Assembly (NCBI RefSeq): GCF_016904955.1
Contig: NZ_JADIKE010000039.1
Location: 186,001 to 250,000, forward strand
Direction: 5' to 3'
DNA from: Dyella flava
Lineage (GTDB): Bacteria; Pseudomonadota; Gammaproteobacteria; Xanthomonadales; Rhodanobacteraceae
Length of the DNA: 64,000 bases
Made by a program: the position numbers and the translations under genes. Every line of letters starts with the position of its first letter. Within the stretch, counting starts at the first letter, position 1. Shown here piece after piece: positions 1 through 7,985 of this stretch. A model generated the notes under the pieces. It searched no databases. It was given only the letters and a program-made list of their open reading frames with translations, and was not told the DNA's origin.

Positions 1-1
1 C

Positions 2-1051
2 GAAGAGGGCGAGCGCGCGTTGCTGGCGCACGATGTGGGTGTGGATGCAGCCGATGCCTTCGGCCTGTTGCAGAGATATGGACCGGAATCGGCCGGCGCA
101 CTGACCTTGCTTGCTCCAGGGGTCACCTTGCCAGACGGTGATCTGCAGGCGCTCAGCGACGAGGCCTTATCTAAGCGCATCCAAAATTTGCCGCGGCTGC
201 CGCTCTCGCATGACGCACCCAAGCGCATGTCGATGGCTGGCGCGCAACACAAATTGGCGGTAGTGCTGGCAGGCGGCCAATTGTTCGAGCCGGTTGGCCG
301 CGTTGCTTCCACGCATATCCTCAAGCCCAACCACCCCAGGCCAGACGACTATCCGCATAGCGCCGTCAATGAATGGTTTGTCATGTGTTTGGCGCACAGG
401 GTTGGGCTCAACGTTCCCAGCGTAAGCTTGCGGCGCGTCCCCGAGCCGATCTACCTGGTCCAACGTTTTGATCGTGAGGGCGAATCACCGGATGTGCGTC
501 GTCGCCACGTGCTGGATGCTTGCCAGCTACTTTCGATTGATCACATTTTTAAATATCAGCAGGCCACTGCCGAAAACCTGCGCGAACTGGCCGAGCGTTG
601 CCGTAGCAGGGCGGCGACACGCCAAGCTATTTTTCGCTGGAGCGTGTTCAACTTGCTGGTTGGCAATGGCGACGCGCATCTGAAAAACTTGAGCTTCTTT
701 CCGAGTGCGCAAGGCATCGAACTGGCACCGCACTATGACCTGCTCAGTACCAGCATTTATCGCGAGGCAAAATGGCGGGACGCAGAATTGATTACGCCCA
801 TTGGGCAAGCACGACGTTTTGGAGAAGTTCGTCCTGCGGACATTCACGATTTCGGTAGGGTGCTTGGCCTCCCTGCGGCAGTTAGCCAACGCCTGCTCAA
901 TGAAATGCTTGCCAGATTTGCTCAACACGCCAAAGCATGGCTGGAGCGGTGTGAAAGCGATCAAGCATTGGGCTTATTGGCTGGTGAGGCGATGCTGCTC
1001 CGGCAAATTGTGCACGGAGCCATCAAAGACATGGCACAGCAGCTTAGCTAA
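2..1051 (+). CDS. HipA-type serine/threonine kinase toxin, 5' end outside window
   Basis: This is the C-terminal part of a HipA family kinase. The reading frame is open back to base 2 and the first in-frame start-like codon (TTG at 20) is not a real start. HipA kinases phosphorylate targets such as glutamyl-tRNA synthetase and are normally neutralised by a HipB antitoxin encoded just upstream. Visible family motifs are SMAGAQHKL (substrate/ATP loop), QRFDR, the catalytic NGDAHLKN box and the metal-binding HYDLLS segment, so the kinase core looks intact. Perhaps 60-80 N-terminal residues lie to the left. A type I restriction remnant follows, which suggests a defence-type island. The family call is firm. 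Whether it is an active toxin, and whether hipB is present, cannot be seen. Confidence 0.9.
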   Translation, partial: EEGERALLAHDVGVDAADAFGLLQRYGPESAGALTLLAPGVTLPDGDLQALSDEALSKRIQNLPRLPLSHDAPKRMSMAGAQHKLAVVLAGGQLFEPVGRVASTHILKPNHPRPDDYPHSAVNEWFVMCLAHRVGLNVPSVSLRRVPEPIYLVQRFDREGESPDVRRRHVLDACQLLSIDHIFKYQQATAENLRELAERCRSRAATRQAIFRWSVFNLLVGNGDAHLKNLSFFPSAQGIELAPHYDLLSTSIYREAKWRDAELITPIGQARRFGEVRPADIHDFGRVLGLPAAVSQRLLNEMLARFAQHAKAWLERCESDQALGLLAGEAMLLRQIVHGAIKDMAQQLS

Positions 1052-1090
1052 ACAAGCTCGATATCATAAAAGTACATTGATACATTAAAC

Positions 1091-1327
1091 ATGATCACCG
1101 GCGCCATCAAAAGTCAGATCGTCCGCATTTGGGGCGCCTTCTGGGCGGGTGGCATTTCCAATCCGCTGGAAGTGGTCGAGCAGATCACCTACCTGCTTTT
1201 CATCAAGCGCCTGGACGATCTGCAAACGCTGGAAGACAAGAAAGCCGAACTCACGCAGCTTGGGCAAGAGGTGCGGCTTGTCACGCAGGGTCTGGCCGAT
1301 GTTGGAGCCGGGCGGGTTTTCGCGTAA
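1091..1327 (+). pseudogene. remnant of type I restriction-modification methylase (hsdM N-terminus)
   Basis: The first 55 or so residues match the N-terminal helical domain of HsdM methyltransferases (KSQIVRIW, SNPLEVVEQITYLLFIKRL, DDLQTLE). The family is about 500 aa long. Here the similarity stops near residue 60 and the frame ends at 78 aa, with no SAM-binding or NPPF motif downstream. It is best read as a truncated remnant left by a deletion or rearrangement. No hsdS or hsdR is visible. The ATG at 1091 sits in an AT-rich leader 40 bases after the hipA stop. Confidence 0.75.
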
Positions 1328-1755
1328 CGACAGATCGATCAGGTAGGGCTCGATGCTCCGTAGCTTGACCAGTTTTGCATCGGCCTGCGCCAGGATGGCC
1401 CGGGGTTTTCCAACGCTTGCGTCGACGACATGAATCTCCCTGATTCAATGCGGTGCGCAACTGCCAACGCGGTGGCTGGTGACTGGGCCTGATATGTCTT
1501 CTTGGACTTAGCCTTCCCTAAAACATCACAGGTATGCAGCCGCATGCCCGCGAGTATCGAAGTTTTCCCCGCGCCGGGCTGGTAGGCCCGAGGTAAGGCC
1601 CATAATTTGCTTGGAGTGTGTGTGGTAACACTTGCCGTTGCGTAGCCACGCCATGGCAGGGCTTTGTTGGGGCCGGGGTATGCTCCGAATGTGACCCATT
1701 TTGTCCATAGACGCCGCGTCGTCGCCGCTGTTTGAACGCTTAGGGAGAGGTTGGT
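1328..1755. other. gene-poor stretch after the hsdM remnant
   Basis: No convincing gene is seen. A reverse-strand frame reads across 1339-1845 and contains a loosely P-loop-like GAGKTS, but it lacks a family signature and runs into the start of the diguanylate cyclase gene. Another reverse frame around 1240-1380 has protein-like composition. The stretch may hold fragments of decayed genes. The end (about 1742-1750) carries the ribosome-binding site of the next gene. Confidence 0.5.
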
Positions 1756-3219
1756 TTGCGCGTAGTCTGGTTGCTGCTCTCGTTGCTGGTAGCCCATCTG
1801 GTTCTGGCGAATCGGAGCGGCCATGCGGAAGATGTGTGGCCGCAACTGACCATGTTGGCGGTGCAGGGGACGGCGCTATGGGCGGTTTTCATGCGCTACA
1901 AGCGCAGCCCGACGCTGATCCGGTTGCCGTGGCTGCTGCTGGCACTGGCCGTCTTGATGCAGGTGCTGTGGGGCAGTACCAACCTGCTTACCACGGTACT
2001 GGGTGACAAGGGCGGTTATTTGTCCGCGCTCGCCACGGTTTTCTCCAGCTTGTATGTGATCCCGTGCATATTCATGGTGTCACGCTCGTTTGTGCGGAAC
2101 GAACCCCGTGCCGTAGCGGTGCTGGATCTGGGGATGTCGTGCGTGGTGGCGGGGCTGCTGTATGAGTTCTTTACGCAGATGCTGAGTGGTCCGCTGGCCA
2201 AGGACCCTTCCAGCATCTACATAGTCCTCTATCAAGCTGACGCCATCGATTTTTCACTGGCAATCATGGCCATCCTGCGCTTGCTGGGCGCGCGCAGTTT
2301 TCGTTGGCGTTTCTTCTATTACGCCGCCAGCAGTTATTTGCTGGTCAATGCGATCGTCGCGACGGTCTACAACCGGGTCGAACTGCATGGCTTGCCCTGG
2401 TGGGCCGGCTCGCTGATCGATATTCCCCACGCGCTGCTGGCGCTGGTGGCCACACGGCAGCCGCCCCGCTGGTTGCGCGCCTACCGTCCCTCGCTGGTGG
2501 TGTCGCAAACCATCGCATCGTTTGCGCCGATCATCCTGTCGATGATGGTGGTCGTGCTTGGGGTCAGCATGACGCGCATCAGCTTTGTGCTCGGCCTGTC
2601 GACGGCATGCGCTTCCGTGTTGTTCTACGGCTTGCGCGTGGCCTTCATCCAAAGCCGCCATATGGACATGCAACGCGCCGGTGACTTGAGCGCGTTGCGC
2701 CTGGAGCAGCAGGTTGGCCGCGACCCGCTCACCGGTATTGCCAATCGCGCGACGCTGGACACGCGCCTGCGCGAGGCCTTGCAGGAAGGACAGCGAACCG
2801 GCCAGTGTTGCTCGCTGTTGATGATCGATATCGATTTTTTCAAGCAGTACAACGACAGCCTTGGTCACGTCGCCGGGGATGCATGCCTGGTCAGCGTGGC
2901 TGCTGCGCTCAGCAGCCAGCTCCGCGCATGTGATCTGGTCGCGCGCTACGGTGGCGAAGAATTCGTGGTCGTGTTGATGGACGCTTCTGCCGAGCGGGCT
3001 GTGGAGGCGGGCAGGCGAATGGCGGGTGTCATCGAGCGTTTGGATATTCCACACCGCTGCAGCCCGTATGAGCGGATCACGGTAAGTATCGGTATTTCCA
3101 CGCAGACGCCCGATATCCTCATGGACCCGGTGTTTTTGCTCGAAGAAGCGGATCGGGCGCTTTACCTGGCCAAGAACAATGGCCGCGATCGCGTGGAAGT
3201 CGCCGACGAAGTGCGTTGA
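1756..3219 (+). CDS. membrane-bound diguanylate cyclase (GGDEF domain)
   Basis: The protein would make the second messenger c-di-GMP from two GTP at the inner membrane. The N-terminal 310 residues or so contain about seven or eight hydrophobic segments of an unassigned MASE-like sensor. A GGDEF domain follows (about 320-480), with the active-site motif GGEEF at 399-403. An allosteric I-site, R390-A-C-D393, lies exactly five residues before it, so product inhibition is likely. The start is inferred to be TTG at 1756, because an in-frame stop lies just upstream at 1741 and a strong GGGAGAGG site sits 5 bases before. No EAL domain is present. What the membrane part senses is unknown. Confidence 0.92.
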   Translation: MRVVWLLLSLLVAHLVLANRSGHAEDVWPQLTMLAVQGTALWAVFMRYKRSPTLIRLPWLLLALAVLMQVLWGSTNLLTTVLGDKGGYLSALATVFSSLYVIPCIFMVSRSFVRNEPRAVAVLDLGMSCVVAGLLYEFFTQMLSGPLAKDPSSIYIVLYQADAIDFSLAIMAILRLLGARSFRWRFFYYAASSYLLVNAIVATVYNRVELHGLPWWAGSLIDIPHALLALVATRQPPRWLRAYRPSLVVSQTIASFAPIILSMMVVVLGVSMTRISFVLGLSTACASVLFYGLRVAFIQSRHMDMQRAGDLSALRLEQQVGRDPLTGIANRATLDTRLREALQEGQRTGQCCSLLMIDIDFFKQYNDSLGHVAGDACLVSVAAALSSQLRACDLVARYGGEEFVVVLMDASAERAVEAGRRMAGVIERLDIPHRCSPYERITVSIGISTQTPDILMDPVFLLEEADRALYLAKNNGRDRVEVADEVR

Positions 3220-3569
3220 CGCGACGCCGATGCGTGCTGCGACTTGGTACGCAAGGGAAATTCGCATATCGCGACGGCGCGTTGCGGGTAAGCCGAGCGA
3301 CTGGCGTGCCGAATCTTTTCCGGTGTTATGACAGAGTCTGCAGGCTCAGGCTCGCATGTCCGCGTAGAGGGCGGCACCCCCGGCATCTGCCCGGGAGAGC
3401 AGGGGCGCAGCCCGGTGGCTATCGAATAGGCAGTCGGGCACTCGTCAATAAACGGAAAAGGTTGTCTCATACGCGTGAAGCGTACGTGGTGTGTCATCGA
3501 TATCCACCGACGATCGTTTTCATGACGGCCTTTCCCCCACCCGGTTTGTCAATCACAGGGAGTGTTTGC
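3220..3569. other. 350-bp intergenic region
   Basis: No gene or known RNA family is recognised. It contains GC-rich segments able to form hairpins (about 3370-3420) and the ribosome-binding site of the next gene (CAGGGAG near 3556-3562). I looked for a c-di-GMP riboswitch because of the neighbouring GGDEF gene and did not find the conserved GEMM bases. Confidence 0.4.
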
Positions 3570-4325
3570 ATGTCCAAGCTATTTCGGAAAACCGTGGGCG
3601 TCTTGTTGCTGGGCATCCCGTTCGCTGCTGCATCGTGGGCGGCGACAACGGATGCCCAGGCTCCTGCGTCCTCTAGTACCAGCAACTATGTGCCCAGCGA
3701 TGCGGAACTCGCCGCCGCCCATTGCGTGATCGGCGAGGAGCGTTTCCTGCCTGGCGATTATTACTATTGCCTTGGTGGCCTTACCTATGGCCAGCACAAT
3801 TACGCGCAATCAGTGCGTTTCTTCACCACGGCGGCGAGCTGGGCCAGCAAGCCCGCGCAGTATGTACTGGGTGTCATGGCTTTGAACGGTGATCATCAAC
3901 CGAGAAACCGCGCGCTGGCGCTGGCCTGGTTTGCATTGGCAGCGGAGCGTCCGGAGTCACGTTTCAAAGCGCCCTACGAGGAAGTCTATAAGGCATCGAA
4001 CCAGGCCGAACGGCGTGCTGCTGACGAGTTGCTGGAAAAAATGCGCCCGACCTATGGCGATGCCACCGCCGCTGTGCGTGCGCAGGAGCGTTATGTCGAA
4101 GGCATGAAATGGCTGGCGCGGATGAACAGCAGCGGCAACCAGTTCTGCATGGAAGGCATGGGAACGCTCGACCGCCCGGTTACGGGTCCCGCTGCCTGTC
4201 CGCCGGTCCAGCAGGTAGTGACCACGATCGACAACAAGGCCGCCACTGTCTTCGAAGGATGGGCGGGGCATGTGACGGTGGGGTCGTTGCAGCAGATTCC
4301 TTCGTCTTCGGGGCCGACCAATTAG
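3570..4325 (+). CDS. secreted protein with Sel1-like/TPR-type helices
   Basis: This is a 251-aa protein with a clear signal peptide (about residues 1-25: basic start, hydrophobic core, SWAA cleavage region), so it is likely periplasmic. Residues about 65-120 read like a Sel1-like repeat: a two-helix unit starting GQHNYAQSVRFF and another with NRALALAWFALAAE. Such repeats usually mediate protein contacts. The ATG at 3570 has a GGGAG site 7 bases upstream; the longer open frame from 3216 lacks a ribosome-binding site and would bury the signal peptide. It follows the cyclase gene, but 350 bp separate them. No specific function can be assigned. Confidence 0.75.
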   Translation: MSKLFRKTVGVLLLGIPFAAASWAATTDAQAPASSSTSNYVPSDAELAAAHCVIGEERFLPGDYYYCLGGLTYGQHNYAQSVRFFTTAASWASKPAQYVLGVMALNGDHQPRNRALALAWFALAAERPESRFKAPYEEVYKASNQAERRAADELLEKMRPTYGDATAAVRAQERYVEGMKWLARMNSSGNQFCMEGMGTLDRPVTGPAACPPVQQVVTTIDNKAATVFEGWAGHVTVGSLQQIPSSSGPTN

Positions 4326-4388
4326 CCCGCATTTACGGTAAAGAAAGCGCATCGCCAGCGTGCGCGACGCAAAGTCCGTTCCAGTATC

Positions 4389-4419
4389 CGCCGGATGGAG
4401 GCTTGGCCCTCATCCGGCG
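4389..4419 (+). terminator. hairpin after the Sel1-like gene
   Basis: A 9-bp perfect stem (CGCCGGATG / CATCCGGCG) with a 13-nt loop lies 64 bases after the stop codon and is followed by AATTGATTTT. It could be a weak intrinsic terminator, but the T-run is broken. Confidence 0.35.
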
Positions 4420-4577
4420 AATTGATTTTGGCGCTATGGGTCTACCATGCGCATCCGATCCCATCCTGTCCGGCTAACTCCACCTCCGGAATTCGGTCAG
4501 CTGCATGACTTCTGGCGCTGTCTGAAGGCCACGGGCAGGCTGCACTATCCGCCGTTGATATGAGATAGGGGAGCGCC

Positions 4578-7226
4578 ATGCGTCATCTTTTGTTTTCCGC
4601 GATCGCCATTGCCCTGGCCGGTGCTGCCGTCAGTCAGCCGGTACTGGCCCAGTCGAATGCGCCGGCCGAGATCATCGGTACCACCCAGTTGCCGCGCAGC
4701 GTGCGGCCTACGCATTACGACGTGGCGGTGACCCCGCACGTCGACGCACTGAGTTTCGACGGCAAGGTCACGGTAACGATCGATGTGCTGACGCCAACGG
4801 CCAGCATCACGCTCAATGCGATCGATCTGAAGTTTTCATCGGTCAGCCTGACACCCGTATCGGGCAAGGCCGGCTTTGGTGCGCCGAAGGTTGCCGTGAA
4901 TGCGGATGCGCAGACGGCCACCTTTACCTTCGCCAAGCCGGTGCCGGTCGGCAGCTACCGCCTGAGCATGGATTACACCGGCAAGATCGATACGCAGGCT
5001 AACGGCTTGTTCGTGATCGATTACGACACCAAGGCTGGACACAAGCACGCCTTGTACACGCAGTTCGAGAACTCCGATGCACGCCGCTTTATCCCGAGCT
5101 GGGACGAGCCCGCCTACAAGGCCACCTTTACGCTGACGGCTACGGTGCCCACCGGTCAGATGGCCGTGAACAATATGCCGGTCGTGCAGAAAACCGATCT
5201 CGGTAACGGCCTGACCCGCGTGCAGTTCCAGCAGTCGCCGAAGATGTCGACCTATCTGCTGTTCTTCGGCACCGGCGACTTCGATCGCGTGACGACCAGC
5301 TCCGATGGCACCGAGATCGGCGTAATCACCCAGAAGGGGCTCTCCTCGCAGGCCGGTTTTGCGCTGGATTCGGCCAAGACCATCCTGCACGAATACAACG
5401 GGTATTTCGGCACGCCGTACCCGCTGCCCAAGCTGGACAACATCGCCTCGCCGGGCAGCAGCCAGTTCTTCGCTGCGATGGAGAACTGGGGCGCGATTTT
5501 CACTTTCGAATACGCCATGCTGCTGGATCCCTCGATCTCCACGCAGGCCGACAAGGAAGAAGTGTTCAGTGATGAGGCGCACGAGATGGCGCACCAGTGG
5601 TTCGGCGATCTGGTGACCATGCGCTGGTGGGATGACCTGTGGCTCAACGAAGGCTTCGCGTCATGGATGGCGACCCGCACCACCGAAAAGCTGCATCCGG
5701 AATGGCATGCCGAACTGGGTACGGTGGATATCCGTGAGACGGCGATGGCCCTCGATGCGGTGTCTACTTCGCACCCGATCGTGCAGCACGTGGAAACGGT
5801 GGAGCAGGCCAACCAGGCCTTCGACGCGATCACCTATTCCAAGGGCGAGTCGGTGATCCGCATGCTGGAGCAATACCTTGGTCCGGATGTGTGGCGTGAT
5901 GGTGTGCGCCGCTATATCAAGGATCACGCGTATGGCAACACGGTTTCCGACGATCTGTGGAAGGCGATGGAAACGGTCACCGACAAGCCGGTGACCACGA
6001 TCGCGCACGATTTCACCTTGCAGCCCGGCGTGCCGTTGATTCGCGTGGCGTCGGAGACCTGCAAGAACGGCAGCACCGCGCTCGAACTGACCCAGGGCCA
6101 ATTCAGCAAGGGCGCCGCCAACCGCATGATGCGGCACTGGCATGTGCCGGTGATTGCGCAAGCTGTGGGCAGTGCACCCGCCAGCGCGCTGGTGAACGGC
6201 GATACTTCGCTGGTCGTGCCGGGTTGCGGGCCGGTGGTGGTGAATGCGGGGCAGAGCGGTTATTACCGTACGCTGTACAGTCCCGAGGCCTTCGCTGGGC
6301 TCAGTGCGAATTACGCCAGGCTCGCGCCGATCGACCAGCTCGGCTTGCTGGATGACACCTACGCCCTGGGCCTTGCCGGATTGGAGCCGGCGTCCTCGGT
6401 ACTGGATTTGATCAAGGCAACGCCTGGCGACGCCAATCCGGTGTTGTGGGAAAACATCGCCGGCGTGCTTGGCAGCCTGAATCGCTATTACCGCGACGGT
6501 GATGCGGGGCAGGCCACCTTCCGCGCGTTCGCCATCGCCAGGCTGGAACCGGTCTTCAAGCAGATCGGCTGGGAAGCCAAGGCCGGCGAGCCGGCGACGG
6601 TGGCGATCCTGCGCGATCAGCTGATCGAAACACTTAGCGATCTGGGTGATCAGCATGTGATCGGGGAAGCACAGCGCCGTTACGCGGCGCAGGCCACGGA
6701 TCCCTCGGCTGTGCCCGGTGCTTTGCGCAAGACCATCACCGCGGTGGTAGCCTACAACGCCGATGCGGCAAGCTGGAACCAATTGCGTGCGCGTGCGCAG
6801 ACCGAGAAAACACCGCTGGTGAAGGACACCTTGTACGCCTTGCTGGCAACGGCCAAGGATGAAGCGCTTGCCAAGCGCGCGCTCGATCTGGCGTTGACTA
6901 ACGAGCCGGGTGCCACCAACAGCTCGAACATGATCTCCACCGTGTCGCGCCTTCATCCCGAACTGGCCTTCGATTTTGCCGTGGCACATCGCGAACAGAT
7001 GGATCAGTTGATCGATGCCACTTCGCGCAGCGAGTACTACCCGCGCCTGGTCGCCTACTCGCTGGATCCGGCAATGATCGAGAAAATGCGTGCGTTTGCG
7101 CAGGCTTATATAGCGCCCACGTCCCGCCGCGGCTCGGATACGGCGATTGCGAACATCCAGTATCGGACTGGGGTGCGCAAGGATCGTATTCCCGCGATCG
7201 ACACCTGGTTGAAGAAGAACGGCTGA
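4578..7226 (+). CDS. exported M1-family zinc aminopeptidase
   Basis: This is an 882-aa metallopeptidase that would remove N-terminal residues from peptides, probably in the periplasm because a signal peptide is visible (residues 1-24, ending VLAQ). The M1 signatures are complete: an AAMEN exopeptidase motif at 299-303, and the zinc site HEMAH at 335-339 with the third ligand E358 in LWLNEGF. The C-terminal helical domain (about 550-880) resembles the ERAP/puromycin-sensitive type. The ATG at 4578 follows a GGGGAG site. No operon partner is evident: the next gene, lemA-like, is 120 bp away across a palindromic repeat. The family call is secure; its natural substrates are unknown. Confidence 0.93.
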   Translation: MRHLLFSAIAIALAGAAVSQPVLAQSNAPAEIIGTTQLPRSVRPTHYDVAVTPHVDALSFDGKVTVTIDVLTPTASITLNAIDLKFSSVSLTPVSGKAGFGAPKVAVNADAQTATFTFAKPVPVGSYRLSMDYTGKIDTQANGLFVIDYDTKAGHKHALYTQFENSDARRFIPSWDEPAYKATFTLTATVPTGQMAVNNMPVVQKTDLGNGLTRVQFQQSPKMSTYLLFFGTGDFDRVTTSSDGTEIGVITQKGLSSQAGFALDSAKTILHEYNGYFGTPYPLPKLDNIASPGSSQFFAAMENWGAIFTFEYAMLLDPSISTQADKEEVFSDEAHEMAHQWFGDLVTMRWWDDLWLNEGFASWMATRTTEKLHPEWHAELGTVDIRETAMALDAVSTSHPIVQHVETVEQANQAFDAITYSKGESVIRMLEQYLGPDVWRDGVRRYIKDHAYGNTVSDDLWKAMETVTDKPVTTIAHDFTLQPGVPLIRVASETCKNGSTALELTQGQFSKGAANRMMRHWHVPVIAQAVGSAPASALVNGDTSLVVPGCGPVVVNAGQSGYYRTLYSPEAFAGLSANYARLAPIDQLGLLDDTYALGLAGLEPASSVLDLIKATPGDANPVLWENIAGVLGSLNRYYRDGDAGQATFRAFAIARLEPVFKQIGWEAKAGEPATVAILRDQLIETLSDLGDQHVIGEAQRRYAAQATDPSAVPGALRKTITAVVAYNADAASWNQLRARAQTEKTPLVKDTLYALLATAKDEALAKRALDLALTNEPGATNSSNMISTVSRLHPELAFDFAVAHREQMDQLIDATSRSEYYPRLVAYSLDPAMIEKMRAFAQAYIAPTSRRGSDTAIANIQYRTGVRKDRIPAIDTWLKKNG

Positions 7227-7236
7227 GGTTTGGCGA

Positions 7237-7264
7237 TACCCCCTCTCCACGCGGGAGAGGGGGG
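7237..7264. repeat. short palindromic element (CCCTCTCC/GGAGAGGG type)
   Basis: A near-perfect palindrome of CCCCCTCTCC and GGGAGAGGGG around ACGC lies 10 bases after the aminopeptidase stop. Similar elements recur through the window, for example at 13660, 18998, 21352, 28752, 51431 and 51547. Confidence 0.6.
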
Positions 7265-7346
7265 CTTTGCCCGGTCCTGGCCCGTAAGAAACCGCGTGGT
7301 ATGCTCCCGCGGACAGGCGTGGAACGCCTTAAAGGGGAGTCATTCA

Positions 7347-7934
7347 ATGGGTCTGACCGTTTTTGTGGCCATCATCGTGTTGGCCGTTTTGTACGTGGTC
7401 TCCATCTACAACGGATTGGTGACCTCGCGTAACAGCTACAAGAATGCATTTGCGCAAATCGACGTGCAGCTCACGCGTCGCCACGACCTGATTCCCAACC
7501 TGGTGGAAGCCGCCAAGGCCTACCTCACTCACGAACACAGCACGCTCGAAGCGGTCATGCAGGCACGCAATGCGGCGGTCAGCGGCTTGGCCAATGCCAA
7601 GCGCAGTCCGGGCGACCCCCAGGTCATGCAGCAGTTGTCGTCGACTGAAGACAGTCTGACGCAAAGCCTTGGCCGTCTATTCGCAGTGAGCGAGTCCTAT
7701 CCGGAGCTCAAGGCGAATCAGACGATAAGGCAGCTCTCCGAAGAGCTTACCTCCACGGAAAACCGGGTGGCGTTCGCACGCCAGGCCTATAACGATGCGG
7801 TGATGACCTATAACAACCGTTGCGAAGTCTTCCCTGGTTCGTTCATTGCCGGCAGCTTCAGCTTCACCGAGGCGCACCCGCTGCAGGTCGAAGACCAGGC
7901 AGTGCGCGAAGCGCCCAAGGTTTCCTTCGGCTAA
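7347..7934 (+). CDS. lemA: LemA family membrane protein
   Basis: This 195-aa protein has one N-terminal membrane helix (about residues 3-22) followed by the coiled-coil LemA domain. Conserved pieces include SYKNAFAQIDVQL, RRHDLIPNLVE, LTSTENRVAFARQAYNDAV and a C-terminal FPGSFIAG. LemA proteins are exposed on the extracytoplasmic side, and their biochemical role is not established. The ATG at 7347 has a strong AAAGGGGAG site. It lies 51 bp before an M48 peptidase gene on the same strand. This pairing recurs widely in bacteria and suggests that the two work together in envelope quality control. Confidence 0.92.
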   Translation: MGLTVFVAIIVLAVLYVVSIYNGLVTSRNSYKNAFAQIDVQLTRRHDLIPNLVEAAKAYLTHEHSTLEAVMQARNAAVSGLANAKRSPGDPQVMQQLSSTEDSLTQSLGRLFAVSESYPELKANQTIRQLSEELTSTENRVAFARQAYNDAVMTYNNRCEVFPGSFIAGSFSFTEAHPLQVEDQAVREAPKVSFG

Positions 7935-7985
7935 TCGATCGGGCTGCAAAGCTCGGATCGCGTCGATTCGCCGGGGGAAGGCGCC

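Noticed and set aside
1339..1845. 168-aa reverse frame with GAGKTS
   Set aside because: The P-loop-like string lacks a Walker B partner or family context, and the frame runs into the start of the diguanylate cyclase gene.
3220..3569. Possible c-di-GMP riboswitch beside the GGDEF gene
   Set aside because: The conserved GEMM-I bases (ACGCAC..GGCAAACC and tetraloop receptor) are not present.
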